This document shows, one piece after another, positions 25,001-32,774 of a DNA stretch of 64,000 bases. The stretch's first letter is position 1. Each line of letters opens with the position of its first letter. The stretch comes from Pseudomonas rustica (lineage in GTDB: Bacteria; Pseudomonadota; Gammaproteobacteria; Pseudomonadales; Pseudomonadaceae): NCBI RefSeq assembly GCF_018336155.1, contig NZ_JAGYHF010000004.1, positions 62,001 to 126,000 on the forward strand, given 5' to 3'. Made by a program: the position numbers and the translations under genes. The notes under the pieces were generated by a model that did not search any database, was not told where the DNA came from, and saw only the letters and a list, made by a program, of their open reading frames with translations.

Positions 25001-25931
25001 CACGCGGGCCGAGGCCTTGCTCGCTGTCGCGCCAACCGGGCTCGTTGTCCTGCGCGCAGATCGCCTGAATCACCGGAATGTTGCGGCGAAACGGCCGCAG
25101 GTGCGGCGCTTCGGGGCTGGACTGGGCGAAACCGGTGGTGTTCAAAATCACCCCCGCCTCGACTTCATCCAGCCAATCCTCGACCACCGCCAAGCAGCCG
25201 GGTTCTTTCAAACTGGCCACCGCAATCGGCAGCGGATTAAGCCCCGCTGCCTGCAAGCGTTGGCAGAAAACATCGATGAACGCGGTGTTCGCCGCTTGCA
25301 AATGCGAGCGGTAAAACAACACCGCTGCGACCGGTTGCTCAGGCCGCCATTCGGCTTGCCAGTCACTCAGTGCAGCGGTGTTTTTAGTCGGGTGGTAAAT
25401 CGCCGTGCGCGGCAGGGTTTGCGGCTCATCCCATGCGTAATCGCGGGCGAGCCAACGGTTGGCCATGCAACGAAAGAAATCCAGTGCATTGCTTAGGCCG
25501 CCCTGACGCAGGAACTGCCAGAGGCGGTCGCGATCCTCGGCATTAACGGTGCTCAAGTCGCTGAGCTCCGGATCGGGACGATCATCGCCCGGCACCAGAA
25601 TCACCTGCACGCCGCGTTCGGCCAACTCGACCAGACGCTCGACGCCATACCGCCAATAGGCGATGCCGCCGTGCAGCGAAATCAAAATCACCTTGGCGTG
25701 GCGCAGCACCTCATCGACGTACAAATCGACCGAGGCGTGATTCTGCACCTGCATCGGATTGGCCAGACGCAGGCTCGGATAATCCTCGGGCAACTGCTGC
25801 GCAGCCTCGGCGAGCAGCGCCAGACTGGAGTCGCCGCTGCACAGGATCACCAGCTCGGCGGGGGTTTGGCCAAGGTCGGCAATGTTGTCATCCGAGACGA
25901 AACCGCCGGGCTGAGTCCTGAGCAGGTGCAT
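22083..25931 (-). CDS. cobN: CobN, cobaltochelatase large subunit
   Basis: 1282 residues, full length for the family. CobN inserts Co(II) into hydrogenobyrinate a,c-diamide, driven by an AAA+/VWA pair encoded downstream. Typical blocks are [22 protein letters not shown] (in pieces near 545), [33 protein letters not shown], and the C-terminal [19 protein letters not shown] and [15 protein letters not shown]. The start ATG 25931 follows cobW by 4 bp, so they share a transcript from the riboswitch at 27112-27312. A REPIN of ~90 bp is inserted in frame at about residues 795-825 ([10 protein letters not shown]..., ..LSRAGSLPQ), between otherwise conserved blocks. Confidence 0.95.
   Translation of the reverse strand: [1282 protein letters not shown]
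23458..23547. repeat. REPIN inside the cobN coding sequence
   Basis: CCTGTGGGAGTGAGCCTGCT at 23456 is mirrored by AGCAGGCTCACTCCTACAGG ending at 23547, with inner arms CGCGATAGCGG/CCGCTATCGCG. It keeps the cobN frame open on the minus strand. Confidence 0.9.
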
Positions 25932-25935
25932 GGTT

Positions 25936-27009
25936 TTAAACGCTGAGCGCGGCGCGAAGTTGCGCTTCGAGTTGCGCCGCGTCGAGTTCCTGACCGATCA
26001 ACACCAGACGCGTGACGCGCGCTTCATCGGCGCCCCACTGACGGTCGAAATGCTTGTCGAAACGCGTGCCCACGCCCTGAATTAACAGACGCATTGGCTT
26101 GTTCGGAATCGCCGCGAAACCTTTGACACGGAGGATGCCGTGCTTCACCACCAGTTGCGTCAGGGCGTCGAGCAGCAGACTTTCGTCGGCTTGCGGCAGT
26201 TCGATGGAGATCGAATCGAAAGCGTCGTGATCGTGGTCATCGTGGTCGTCATCGCCTTCACCGTGGTGGTGATCGTGATGGCTGTGGCGGCTGTCGATGT
26301 GCTCTTCGGAACTGGCGCCGAGACCGATCAACACGTCGAGCGGCACACGACCGTTGCTGGCTTCGATGATTTTCACCGCCGGTGGCAGCTCTTCGGAGAC
26401 TTCAGCGCGAACGCGAGCCAGATCTTCCGGGCTGGTCTGGTCGGCCTTGTTGAGGATGACGAGGTCGGCGCTGGCCAGTTGGTCGGCGAACAGTTCGTGC
26501 AGCGGCGATTCGTGATCGAGGTTCGGGTCGAGTTTACGCTGGGCGTCGACCTGATCCGGGAACGCAGCAAAGGTGCCAGCGGCTACGGCCGGGCTGTCGA
26601 CCACGGTGATCACCGCATCAACGGTGCAGGCGCTGCGGATTTCCGGCCACTGGAAGGCTTGCACCAGTGGTTTTGGCAGGGCCAGACCCGACGTTTCGAT
26701 GAGGATATGGTCGAGGTCGCCGCGACGGGCAACCAGTTCGCGCATCACCGGAAAGAATTCTTCCTGAACGGTGCAGCACAGGCAGCCGTTGGCCAGTTCG
26801 TACACGCGGCCAACCGCTTCTTCTTCGCTGCAGCCGATTGTGCATTGCTTGAGGATTTCACCGTCGATGCCCAACTCGCCAAACTCGTTGACGATCACCG
26901 CGATGCGCCGGCCCTGCGCGTTGTCGAGCATGTGCCGCAGCAGCGTGGTCTTGCCCGAGCCGAGGAAGCCGGTGACGATGGTGACGGGGAGTTTGGCCAG
27001 TGTTTTCAT
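25936..27009 (-). CDS. cobW: CobW, COG0523 metal-handling GTPase
   Basis: 357 residues from ATG 27009, with AAGGG 8 nt upstream; the frame could extend to 27057. Walker A GFLGSGKTT (14-22), the metal motif C76-L-C-C79 (ANGCLCC), the Walker B-like ETSGLALP and NKAD (base recognition) are all present. A His/Asp-rich loop (HSHHDHHHGEGDDDHDDHDH) marks a metal-binding linker before the C-terminal CobW domain. Proteins of this kind deliver or allocate metal, here cobalt, to cobalamin synthesis. The gene is first in its operon, directly behind a cobalamin riboswitch. Confidence 0.95.
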   Translation of the reverse strand: MKTLAKLPVTIVTGFLGSGKTTLLRHMLDNAQGRRIAVIVNEFGELGIDGEILKQCTIGCSEEEAVGRVYELANGCLCCTVQEEFFPVMRELVARRGDLDHILIETSGLALPKPLVQAFQWPEIRSACTVDAVITVVDSPAVAAGTFAAFPDQVDAQRKLDPNLDHESPLHELFADQLASADLVILNKADQTSPEDLARVRAEVSEELPPAVKIIEASNGRVPLDVLIGLGASSEEHIDSRHSHHDHHHGEGDDDHDDHDHDAFDSISIELPQADESLLLDALTQLVVKHGILRVKGFAAIPNKPMRLLIQGVGTRFDKHFDRQWGADEARVTRLVLIGQELDAAQLEAQLRAALSV

Positions 27010-27111
27010 CGGTATGCCCTTTGGCAAGCGGCGGGCATACGGGACGAGAACCGGCAACGCGCGTGCGTGCCCGGAGAGTTCGCCACCGGATCACCCCGCC
27101 CGGTTGAAATT

Positions 27112-27312
27112 GAGAATCTGTGACGAGGCAGGTCTCCTGGCTGACGGCGTTCAGGCGCGGGGCCTGGCGTTGGCTGCGCCTTCCCGCTGGCTCATGGGTT
27201 GAGCTGGCAGTGGCGTGGCAGCGGACAGCGCCGTTCACAGTTGCGGGGGCAGCCGCGGCATTGACCGCGTTCCCTTCTTAGCTTCGGCGTGGGCCGAAGA
27301 ACCTCGAATGCG
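27112..27312 (-). promoter_or_regulatory. cobalamin riboswitch controlling cobW-cobN
   Basis: On the minus strand the B12 box GCCAGGAGACCTGCC (27141-27127) lies 118 nt before cobW. The core CTGCCCCCGCAACTGTGAAC and the upstream GAGGTTCTTCGG arm occur in the expected order. High adenosylcobalamin would shut off the cobalt insertion genes. No T-tailed terminator is seen between the box and the gene, so control may be at translation. Confidence 0.93.
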
Positions 27313-27363
27313 CAAGGCTACGCATCGGGTGGTGACCGGTCAATGTTTGGATTGGGGGTATAT

Positions 27364-28156
27364 CCGTTGCTGCGGGTGTTGCTGATTAGGGTTCCGCCCT
27401 TACGGCGGGTCACTTTTTCCAAACGCCGAAAAAGTAACCAAAAAGGCTTCCCCCGGCGTACGGCACTTCGCTGAGGCTCAGTGTTCCCTCGCTACGGTGT
27501 CCATCCGGGGACATCGCCTACGGTTTGCTGCGCTGCACCTCCTCTCGATGTGTGCGGCTACGCCGCACGGCGCTACGCGCCTGATCCCCGGATGGACACC
27601 TACACTTGGCCTGCCGAAGGGGCTTGAGATCAAAAGCCAGATCAAGATCAAAGGCCCCTCACCCTAGCCCTCTCCCGGAGGGAGAGGGGACTGATTGCGT
27701 GGATTGGAAGAGTTACGCCGACGTGGAATACCAAGTCGAACACACATTTTGAAAAGCCCACCAATCGGCTCCCTCTCCCTCGGGAGAGGGCTGGGGTGAG
27801 GGGCAGCAACAACACAAATCAAAAGCCGTGCGCCCCCCGCTCCTCACCACTCAATAGGCCGAGTGTCAGCTCGCCTGCTCTTGATCTTGACTCACCGGCC
27901 CGTCGGCAGGCTGAGCGGAGGGATTGATCCGGGGATGGGAGCGCAGCGACCGTTTGGCGCAGCCAAACACAGCGAGAGGAGGTGCAGCGAAGCAAACCGT
28001 AGGCGCTGAACCCCGGATCAATCCCGGAGCGAAGGAACCCGAGCCACAGCGAGGGCCGAACGTCAGGGCACAGACCTTTTGGTTACTTTTGGGGCGTTTG
28101 CCAAAAGTGACCCGCCGTAAGGGCGGAACCCTAACCAGCCACACCCGCAGCAACGG
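27364..28156. repeat. ~790-bp nested inverted repeat between the two riboswitch operons
   Basis: Outer arms run from CCGTTGCTGCGGGTGTTGCT (27364) to about 27590, and from about 27935 to AGCCACACCCGCAGCAACGG (28156). Both contain GGGTTCCGCCCTTACGGCGG or its inverse, a GTAACCAAAA/TTTTGGTTAC block and GCTGCACCTCCTCTCG. An inner pair CCCTCACCCTAGCCCTCTCC (27656) and GGAGAGGGCTGGGGTGAGGG (27783) is nested between them. No gene is supported in this span (27313-28204). Confidence 0.88.
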
Positions 28157-28204
28157 ATCCACCCCAAAAAATTGACTAAAAACCCAACCCCATGCTCTCC
28201 TACA

Positions 28205-28412
28205 CAACTTGTTACGGGTGCCCTTCACAGGGTGAAACGGGAAACCGGTGAATCATGTGCTTTACTCAAGCCATGTCAGTCCGGTGCTGCCCCCGCAACG
28301 GTAAGCGAGCGAAGCGTCAAAACCACTGTGCCCAAAAGCATGGGAAGGAGACGCTTGCAGGTCGGCCTGACGCCAACCCCTCGTGAGCCCGGAGACCGGC
28401 CCTTAACACACA
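28205..28412 (+). promoter_or_regulatory. cobalamin riboswitch controlling cbtB-cbtA
   Basis: Plus strand order: GGGAAACCGGTGAATC (28239), GGTGCTGCCCCCGCAACGGT (28284), then B12 box GAGCCCGGAGACCGGCC (28385-28401). These are the conserved elements in the right order and spacing. A terminator-like hairpin follows at 28470-28500. Confidence 0.95.
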
Positions 28413-28469
28413 GCGCGCACCTCGTGCGCAGCTGAACATAACAAACCCGCGGTGGGCGGGCGCTGTTCG

Positions 28470-28500
28470 AACCTCTGCGAGCCCGACCCGCAGGGGTTTT
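28470..28500 (+). terminator. probable expression-platform terminator of the cbtB riboswitch
   Basis: AACCTCTGCG/CGCAGGGGTT pairs over ten positions (one G-T) around a 9-nt loop and ends in TTTT. It lies between the B12 box and the cbtB start, as expected for a riboswitch that terminates transcription when B12 is bound. Confidence 0.7.
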
Positions 28501-28542
28501 CATGCGCTCAAATCACCCACTGACACTCCAGAGGGAAGCGCC

Positions 28543-28740
28543 ATGTCGATCATCAGCAGCACCGGCAGCAACACGGACAAAATCGCCAGCACCGTCACAC
28601 TGAGCCAACGCCTGACCGCCGCGATCTTCGCGTCGATCCTCGGCGCCGGCCTGGTCTACTTCGCCGGCTTCTCGCACATCGAAGCGGTACACAACGCCGC
28701 CCACGATACCCGCCACAGCGCCGCGTTCCCGTGCCACTGA
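28543..28740 (+). CDS. cbtB: CbtB, cobalt transporter small subunit
   Basis: 65 residues with one membrane segment (about 24-42, LTAAIFASILGAGLVYFAG). A C-terminal tail follows with HNAAHDTRHSAAFPCH, the family's histidine-rich metal-binding ending. GAGGGAAG lies upstream of the ATG. CbtB works with CbtA in B12-regulated cobalt uptake; the gene stands first behind the cobalamin riboswitch. Confidence 0.93.
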   Translation: MSIISSTGSNTDKIASTVTLSQRLTAAIFASILGAGLVYFAGFSHIEAVHNAAHDTRHSAAFPCH

Positions 28741-28751
28741 GACCTGCCGAC

Positions 28752-29453
28752 ATGATCAAGCGTATTGCGCAAACCGCAGGTTTTACCGGGCTTCTGGCCG
28801 CCCTGCTCCTCACCCTGCTGCAAAGCTTCTGGGTCTCGCCGCTGATTCTTCAAGCGGAAACTTTCGAAAAATCCGAACCCGTCGCCGTGCATGAACACGC
28901 CGAAAGCGCCATGGCCGGCCACACCCACGACGCCGAAGCCTGGGAGCCGGAGCCCGGCTGGCAGCGCGTGGTTTCGACCACCGGTGGCAATCTGGTCGTC
29001 GCCGTCGGTTTCGCCCTGATGCTCGCCGGTCTCTACACCCTCCGTGCGCCCACCAAAACTTCGCAAGGCCTGCTCTGGGGTCTGGCCGGTTACGCCACGT
29101 TTGTCCTCGCGCCGACCTTGGGTCTGCCACCAGAACTGCCGGGCACCGCCGCTGCTGATCTGGCTTCGCGACAGATGTGGTGGATCGGCACGGCCGCGTC
29201 GACCGCTGTCGGCCTGTCGTTGATCGCGTTCAGCCGTCACTGGCTGATGAAAGTTCTCGGTGTGGCGATCCTCGCCGTGCCGCACGTGATCGGCGCGCCG
29301 CAGCCGGAAGTGCATTCGATGCTCGCTCCTGAAGCATTGGAAGCGCAGTTCAAAATCGCTTCGCAGCTGACCAACGTCGCGTTCTGGCTGGCCTTGGGCC
29401 TGATCAGCGCCTGGTTGTTCCGCCGCAAAAGCGATGGCCAATACCACGCATGA
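28752..29453 (+). CDS. cbtA: CbtA, cobalt transporter membrane subunit
   Basis: 233 residues from ATG 28752, 11 bp after cbtB. About five membrane segments are visible (8-30, 75-92, 102-120, 140-158, 205-225). A His-rich loop after the first (VHEHAESAMAGHTHDAE) probably binds cobalt. Further family blocks are LAPTLGLPPELPG and VPHVIGAPQPE. Its stop overlaps the cobE start (ATGA). Together with CbtB it brings in cobalt for corrin synthesis. Confidence 0.93.
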   Translation: MIKRIAQTAGFTGLLAALLLTLLQSFWVSPLILQAETFEKSEPVAVHEHAESAMAGHTHDAEAWEPEPGWQRVVSTTGGNLVVAVGFALMLAGLYTLRAPTKTSQGLLWGLAGYATFVLAPTLGLPPELPGTAAADLASRQMWWIGTAASTAVGLSLIAFSRHWLMKVLGVAILAVPHVIGAPQPEVHSMLAPEALEAQFKIASQLTNVAFWLALGLISAWLFRRKSDGQYHA

Positions 29454-29863
29454 CGAATGACAGCGCAGCGCCGACCTTCGTGGTCGGCCTGGGTTGCCAG
29501 CGCGGCTGCCCCGTCAGTACGCTGCGCGCGTTACTTGATCAGGCGTTACAGGCGCATCGCATCGAGTTGCAAGCGATCAAGGCCTTGGCCAGCATCGACC
29601 TGAAGCGCGACGAGCCCGGTTTACAGGAACTCGCCGCGCAACTGGCGCTGCCGCTGCTGTACTTCAGCAGCGAAGAACTGGCCAGTTATCAGGAACGCCT
29701 CAGCCACCGTTCCGACATCGCTTACGAACGCACCGGTTGCTACGGCGTCGCCGAAAGTGCCGCGCTGGCCCTCGCCGAACAGTTGATTCAGGCACCGGCA
29801 AAACTGCTGATTTCCCGACAAAAATACGCTCAGGCCACCTTCGCATTGGCCGGCGCTGCGTAA
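29450..29863 (+). CDS. cobE: CobE / CbiG C-terminal-like protein
   Basis: 137 residues: VVGLGCQRGCPVSTLRALLDQAL at the start, IKALASIDLKRDEPGLQELA in the middle and VAESAALALA near the end match the CobE/CbiG-C fold, which takes part in ring contraction steps of cobalamin synthesis. The start overlaps the cbtA stop by 4 nt. The ring-contracting CobJ/CbiG partners are not in this window. Confidence 0.9.
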   Translation: MTNDSAAPTFVVGLGCQRGCPVSTLRALLDQALQAHRIELQAIKALASIDLKRDEPGLQELAAQLALPLLYFSSEELASYQERLSHRSDIAYERTGCYGVAESAALALAEQLIQAPAKLLISRQKYAQATFALAGAA

Positions 29864-29944
29864 ATTCCCGATAATCCCCGCCATTGATCATGAGCAATCT
29901 TCATCTGAAGTGTTGGCCATGCCTTTTTTTCACAGGATTTAGCG

Positions 29945-30691
29945 ATGACCGTCTACTTCATCGGCGCCGGCCCCGGCGACCCGGAACTGATCACCGTCAA
30001 AGGCCAGCGGCTGATTCGCAGCTGCCCGGTGATCATTTATGCAGGCTCGCTGGTACCGGCGGCAGTGCTGGACGGTCATCAGGCTGAAACAGTGGTCAAC
30101 AGCGCCGAATTGCATCTGGAACAGATCATCGAACTGATCAAAACCGCGCACGCGAACGGTCAGGATGTGGCGCGGGTGCATTCCGGCGATCCGAGTCTGT
30201 ATGGCGCGATTGGTGAGCAGATTCGTTATCTGCGCGAGCTGAATATTCCGTTTGAGATCGTTCCCGGCGTGACGGCGACGGCGGCGTGTGCGGCGTTGCT
30301 GGGGGCGGAACTGACCCTGCCGGATGTCTCGCAAAGCGTGATTCTGACCCGTTATGCCGATAAAACCGCGATGCCGGTGGGTGAGGAGCTGGGCAGTCTG
30401 GCGCAGCATGGGGCGACCATGGCGATTCATCTGGGCGTTAATCATTTGCCGAAGATTCTGCTGGAGTTGCTGCCGCATTACGGCGCGGATTGCCCGATTG
30501 CGGTGATTCACCGGGCGACGTGGCCGGATCAGGATTGGGTAGTGGGGACGCTGGCGGACATTGCCGAGAAGGTTGAAGCGAAAGGGTTTCGGCGTACGGC
30601 GCTGATTCTGGTCGGGCGGGTGTTGGGGAGTGAGGTGTTTAGCGAGTCATCGTTATATCGCGCGGGGCATGCACACCTTTACAGGCCCTGA
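29945..30691 (+). CDS. cobM: CobM, precorrin-4 C11-methyltransferase
   Basis: 248 residues of the SAM-dependent tetrapyrrole methylase fold: VYFIGAGPGDPELITVKGQRLI at the N-terminus, YAGSLVP, RVHSGDPSLYGAIGEQ and EIVPGVTATAACAALLG are diagnostic of CobM/CbiF, which methylates C11 of precorrin-4. AGGATTT precedes the ATG. It is the last gene of the cbtB-cbtA-cobE-cobM unit, 81 bp after cobE. A palindromic repeat follows immediately. Confidence 0.95.
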   Translation: MTVYFIGAGPGDPELITVKGQRLIRSCPVIIYAGSLVPAAVLDGHQAETVVNSAELHLEQIIELIKTAHANGQDVARVHSGDPSLYGAIGEQIRYLRELNIPFEIVPGVTATAACAALLGAELTLPDVSQSVILTRYADKTAMPVGEELGSLAQHGATMAIHLGVNHLPKILLELLPHYGADCPIAVIHRATWPDQDWVVGTLADIAEKVEAKGFRRTALILVGRVLGSEVFSESSLYRAGHAHLYRP

Positions 30692-30693
30692 AA

Positions 30694-30870
30694 GCAAAAG
30701 ATCGCAGCCTTCGCCAGCTCCGACAGGGAAATACATTCCAATGTAGGAGCTGGCGAAGGCTGCGATCTTTTGATTCTGTGGCTTCAGACAATGCATTCAT
30801 CACGGGAAAATGCATTGCCTGAATTGGAACTGCTGCGCAGTTCATCGGGGATAAATCCCCTCGCCACAGC
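30694..30870. repeat. palindromic repeats after cobM
   Basis: CAAAAGATCGCAGCCTTCGC (30696) and GCGAAGGCTGCGATCTTTTG (30754) form an ~84-bp palindrome of the family at 5494. It is followed by a half copy of the GGGGATAAATCCCCTCGCC family (30847-30868). Confidence 0.85.
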
Positions 30871-30900
30871 GCCGTTTTTCTTGTCCGCAGCGAACACCAC

Positions 30901-31542
<642 letters not shown>

Positions 31543-32565
31543 CTAGTATTTTTGTCGGGAAAGATTCTCGTCGGGCTCGCCATCGACCCGCGCCTTGAGC
31601 CAGCGGTAACTGCGTTTTTCCACCCATTCGTAGCTCAACCACGAACCCACACCGATCGCCAGCGCACAGACGACGAACATCAAATACGGGTTGACCCCAT
31701 AGCGACGCGCAATGAAACCGCCCGCCGAGAGCACCAGCACGTGCATCAAGTACACCGAATACGAGCAGTCACCGAGCAGTTTCAGCAACCGGCTGCGCTC
31801 GACATAACGCTCCAGCGCCATGCACGACATCACCAGCACCGCACTCGGCACGCCCCAATTGAGCAGCCGTGGCGCCGGCACCAAGTGATAAATCGCCAGC
31901 AACGCCGCGACAATCCCGGCCAGCGGCAGCCATAAACCGGCGCCGATCCAGCCGCGACGATGGAGCATGCCAATGCCAATCCCCAGCAGAAACTCGTAAA
32001 CGATGTCCGAGCGATAAAACTCGCTGATCCAGCCAAACCCCGTCCACGCCTGACTCACCGCAAACAGCAGCGCGGCGACCACCAGCAGACGCACCTGCAA
32101 GCGAAACAGCAGCGCCCAGGCAAACAGCACGTAGAAGAGCATTTCGTAATTCAGCGTCCAGCCGACATTGAGCGTCGGGTAGATTCCGTAGCCGCCGGGA
32201 TTTTCAGTCGGGATGAACAGCAAGGACAGCAGGAAATGCCCCCAATCCACGGTTTGATCGGGCAGCAACGGCTGGGCGAACACCACCAATAGCGCCATTA
32301 GCGCCGTGTACAGCCAATACGCGGGGACGATGCGAAACAGGCGATAGAGCAGAAACCGCGCGGGGGGCAGCGGCTTATTTTCGGTGGAAAGGAAAATCAC
32401 CAGACCACTGATGACAAAGAACACATCGACGCCCACCGCGCCTTTGTCGATGAACCACTGCCCAATCGGCCCGCGCGCTTCGAAGTCGAAAAAAATCTGC
32501 ATGAAATGGTGGCAGACCACCGTCCACGCAGCCAGCGCACGCAGGGCTTGCACTGAAATCAACAT
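31543..32565 (-). CDS. acyltransferase family 3 membrane protein
   Basis: 340 residues from ATG 32565, with GGGAG 7 nt upstream; the GTG one codon before is less likely. Ten or so membrane segments are present. The N-terminal VQALRALAAWTVVCHH with its His pair and GVDVFFVISGLVIFL are the hallmark of O-acyltransferases that modify surface polysaccharides such as LPS or exopolysaccharide. RLFRIVPAYW is a further family block. The gene stands alone, so the acceptor is unknown. Confidence 0.9.
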   Translation of the reverse strand: MLISVQALRALAAWTVVCHHFMQIFFDFEARGPIGQWFIDKGAVGVDVFFVISGLVIFLSTENKPLPPARFLLYRLFRIVPAYWLYTALMALLVVFAQPLLPDQTVDWGHFLLSLLFIPTENPGGYGIYPTLNVGWTLNYEMLFYVLFAWALLFRLQVRLLVVAALLFAVSQAWTGFGWISEFYRSDIVYEFLLGIGIGMLHRRGWIGAGLWLPLAGIVAALLAIYHLVPAPRLLNWGVPSAVLVMSCMALERYVERSRLLKLLGDCSYSVYLMHVLVLSAGGFIARRYGVNPYLMFVVCALAIGVGSWLSYEWVEKRSYRWLKARVDGEPDENLSRQKY

Positions 32566-32642
32566 CACCGGCTCCCGTCCACACCCTCAAATCCACCACC
32601 ACCCCAACGTCATCCGAACACTTCGATATGGCGCTGAACTCA

Positions 32643-32722
32643 TGTAGGAGCTGCGGCACGCTGCGATCATTTGATTTTGATTTTCAAGATCAAAAGATCG
32701 CAGCGTTCCGCAGCTCCTACAG
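32643..32722. repeat. 80-bp palindrome, GTAGGAGCTGCGG family
   Basis: TGTAGGAGCTGCGGCACGCT (32643) is mirrored by the inverse ending CCGCAGCTCCTACA (32721), with GATCAAAAGATCGCAG inner arms. Same family as 5494 and 59428. Confidence 0.85.
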
Positions 32723-32774
32723 AGGAATTTTGTGGTGTTGCTTATGCGTGGGACAGCGGGCGGGCCTCAAAAGA

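Noticed and set aside
24000..25500. Long plus-strand frames opposite cobN (also opposite cobW, metH and cti)
   Set aside because: They are shadows of GC-rich codon bias: Arg/Pro- or His/Gln-rich, no start signals, no family resemblance.
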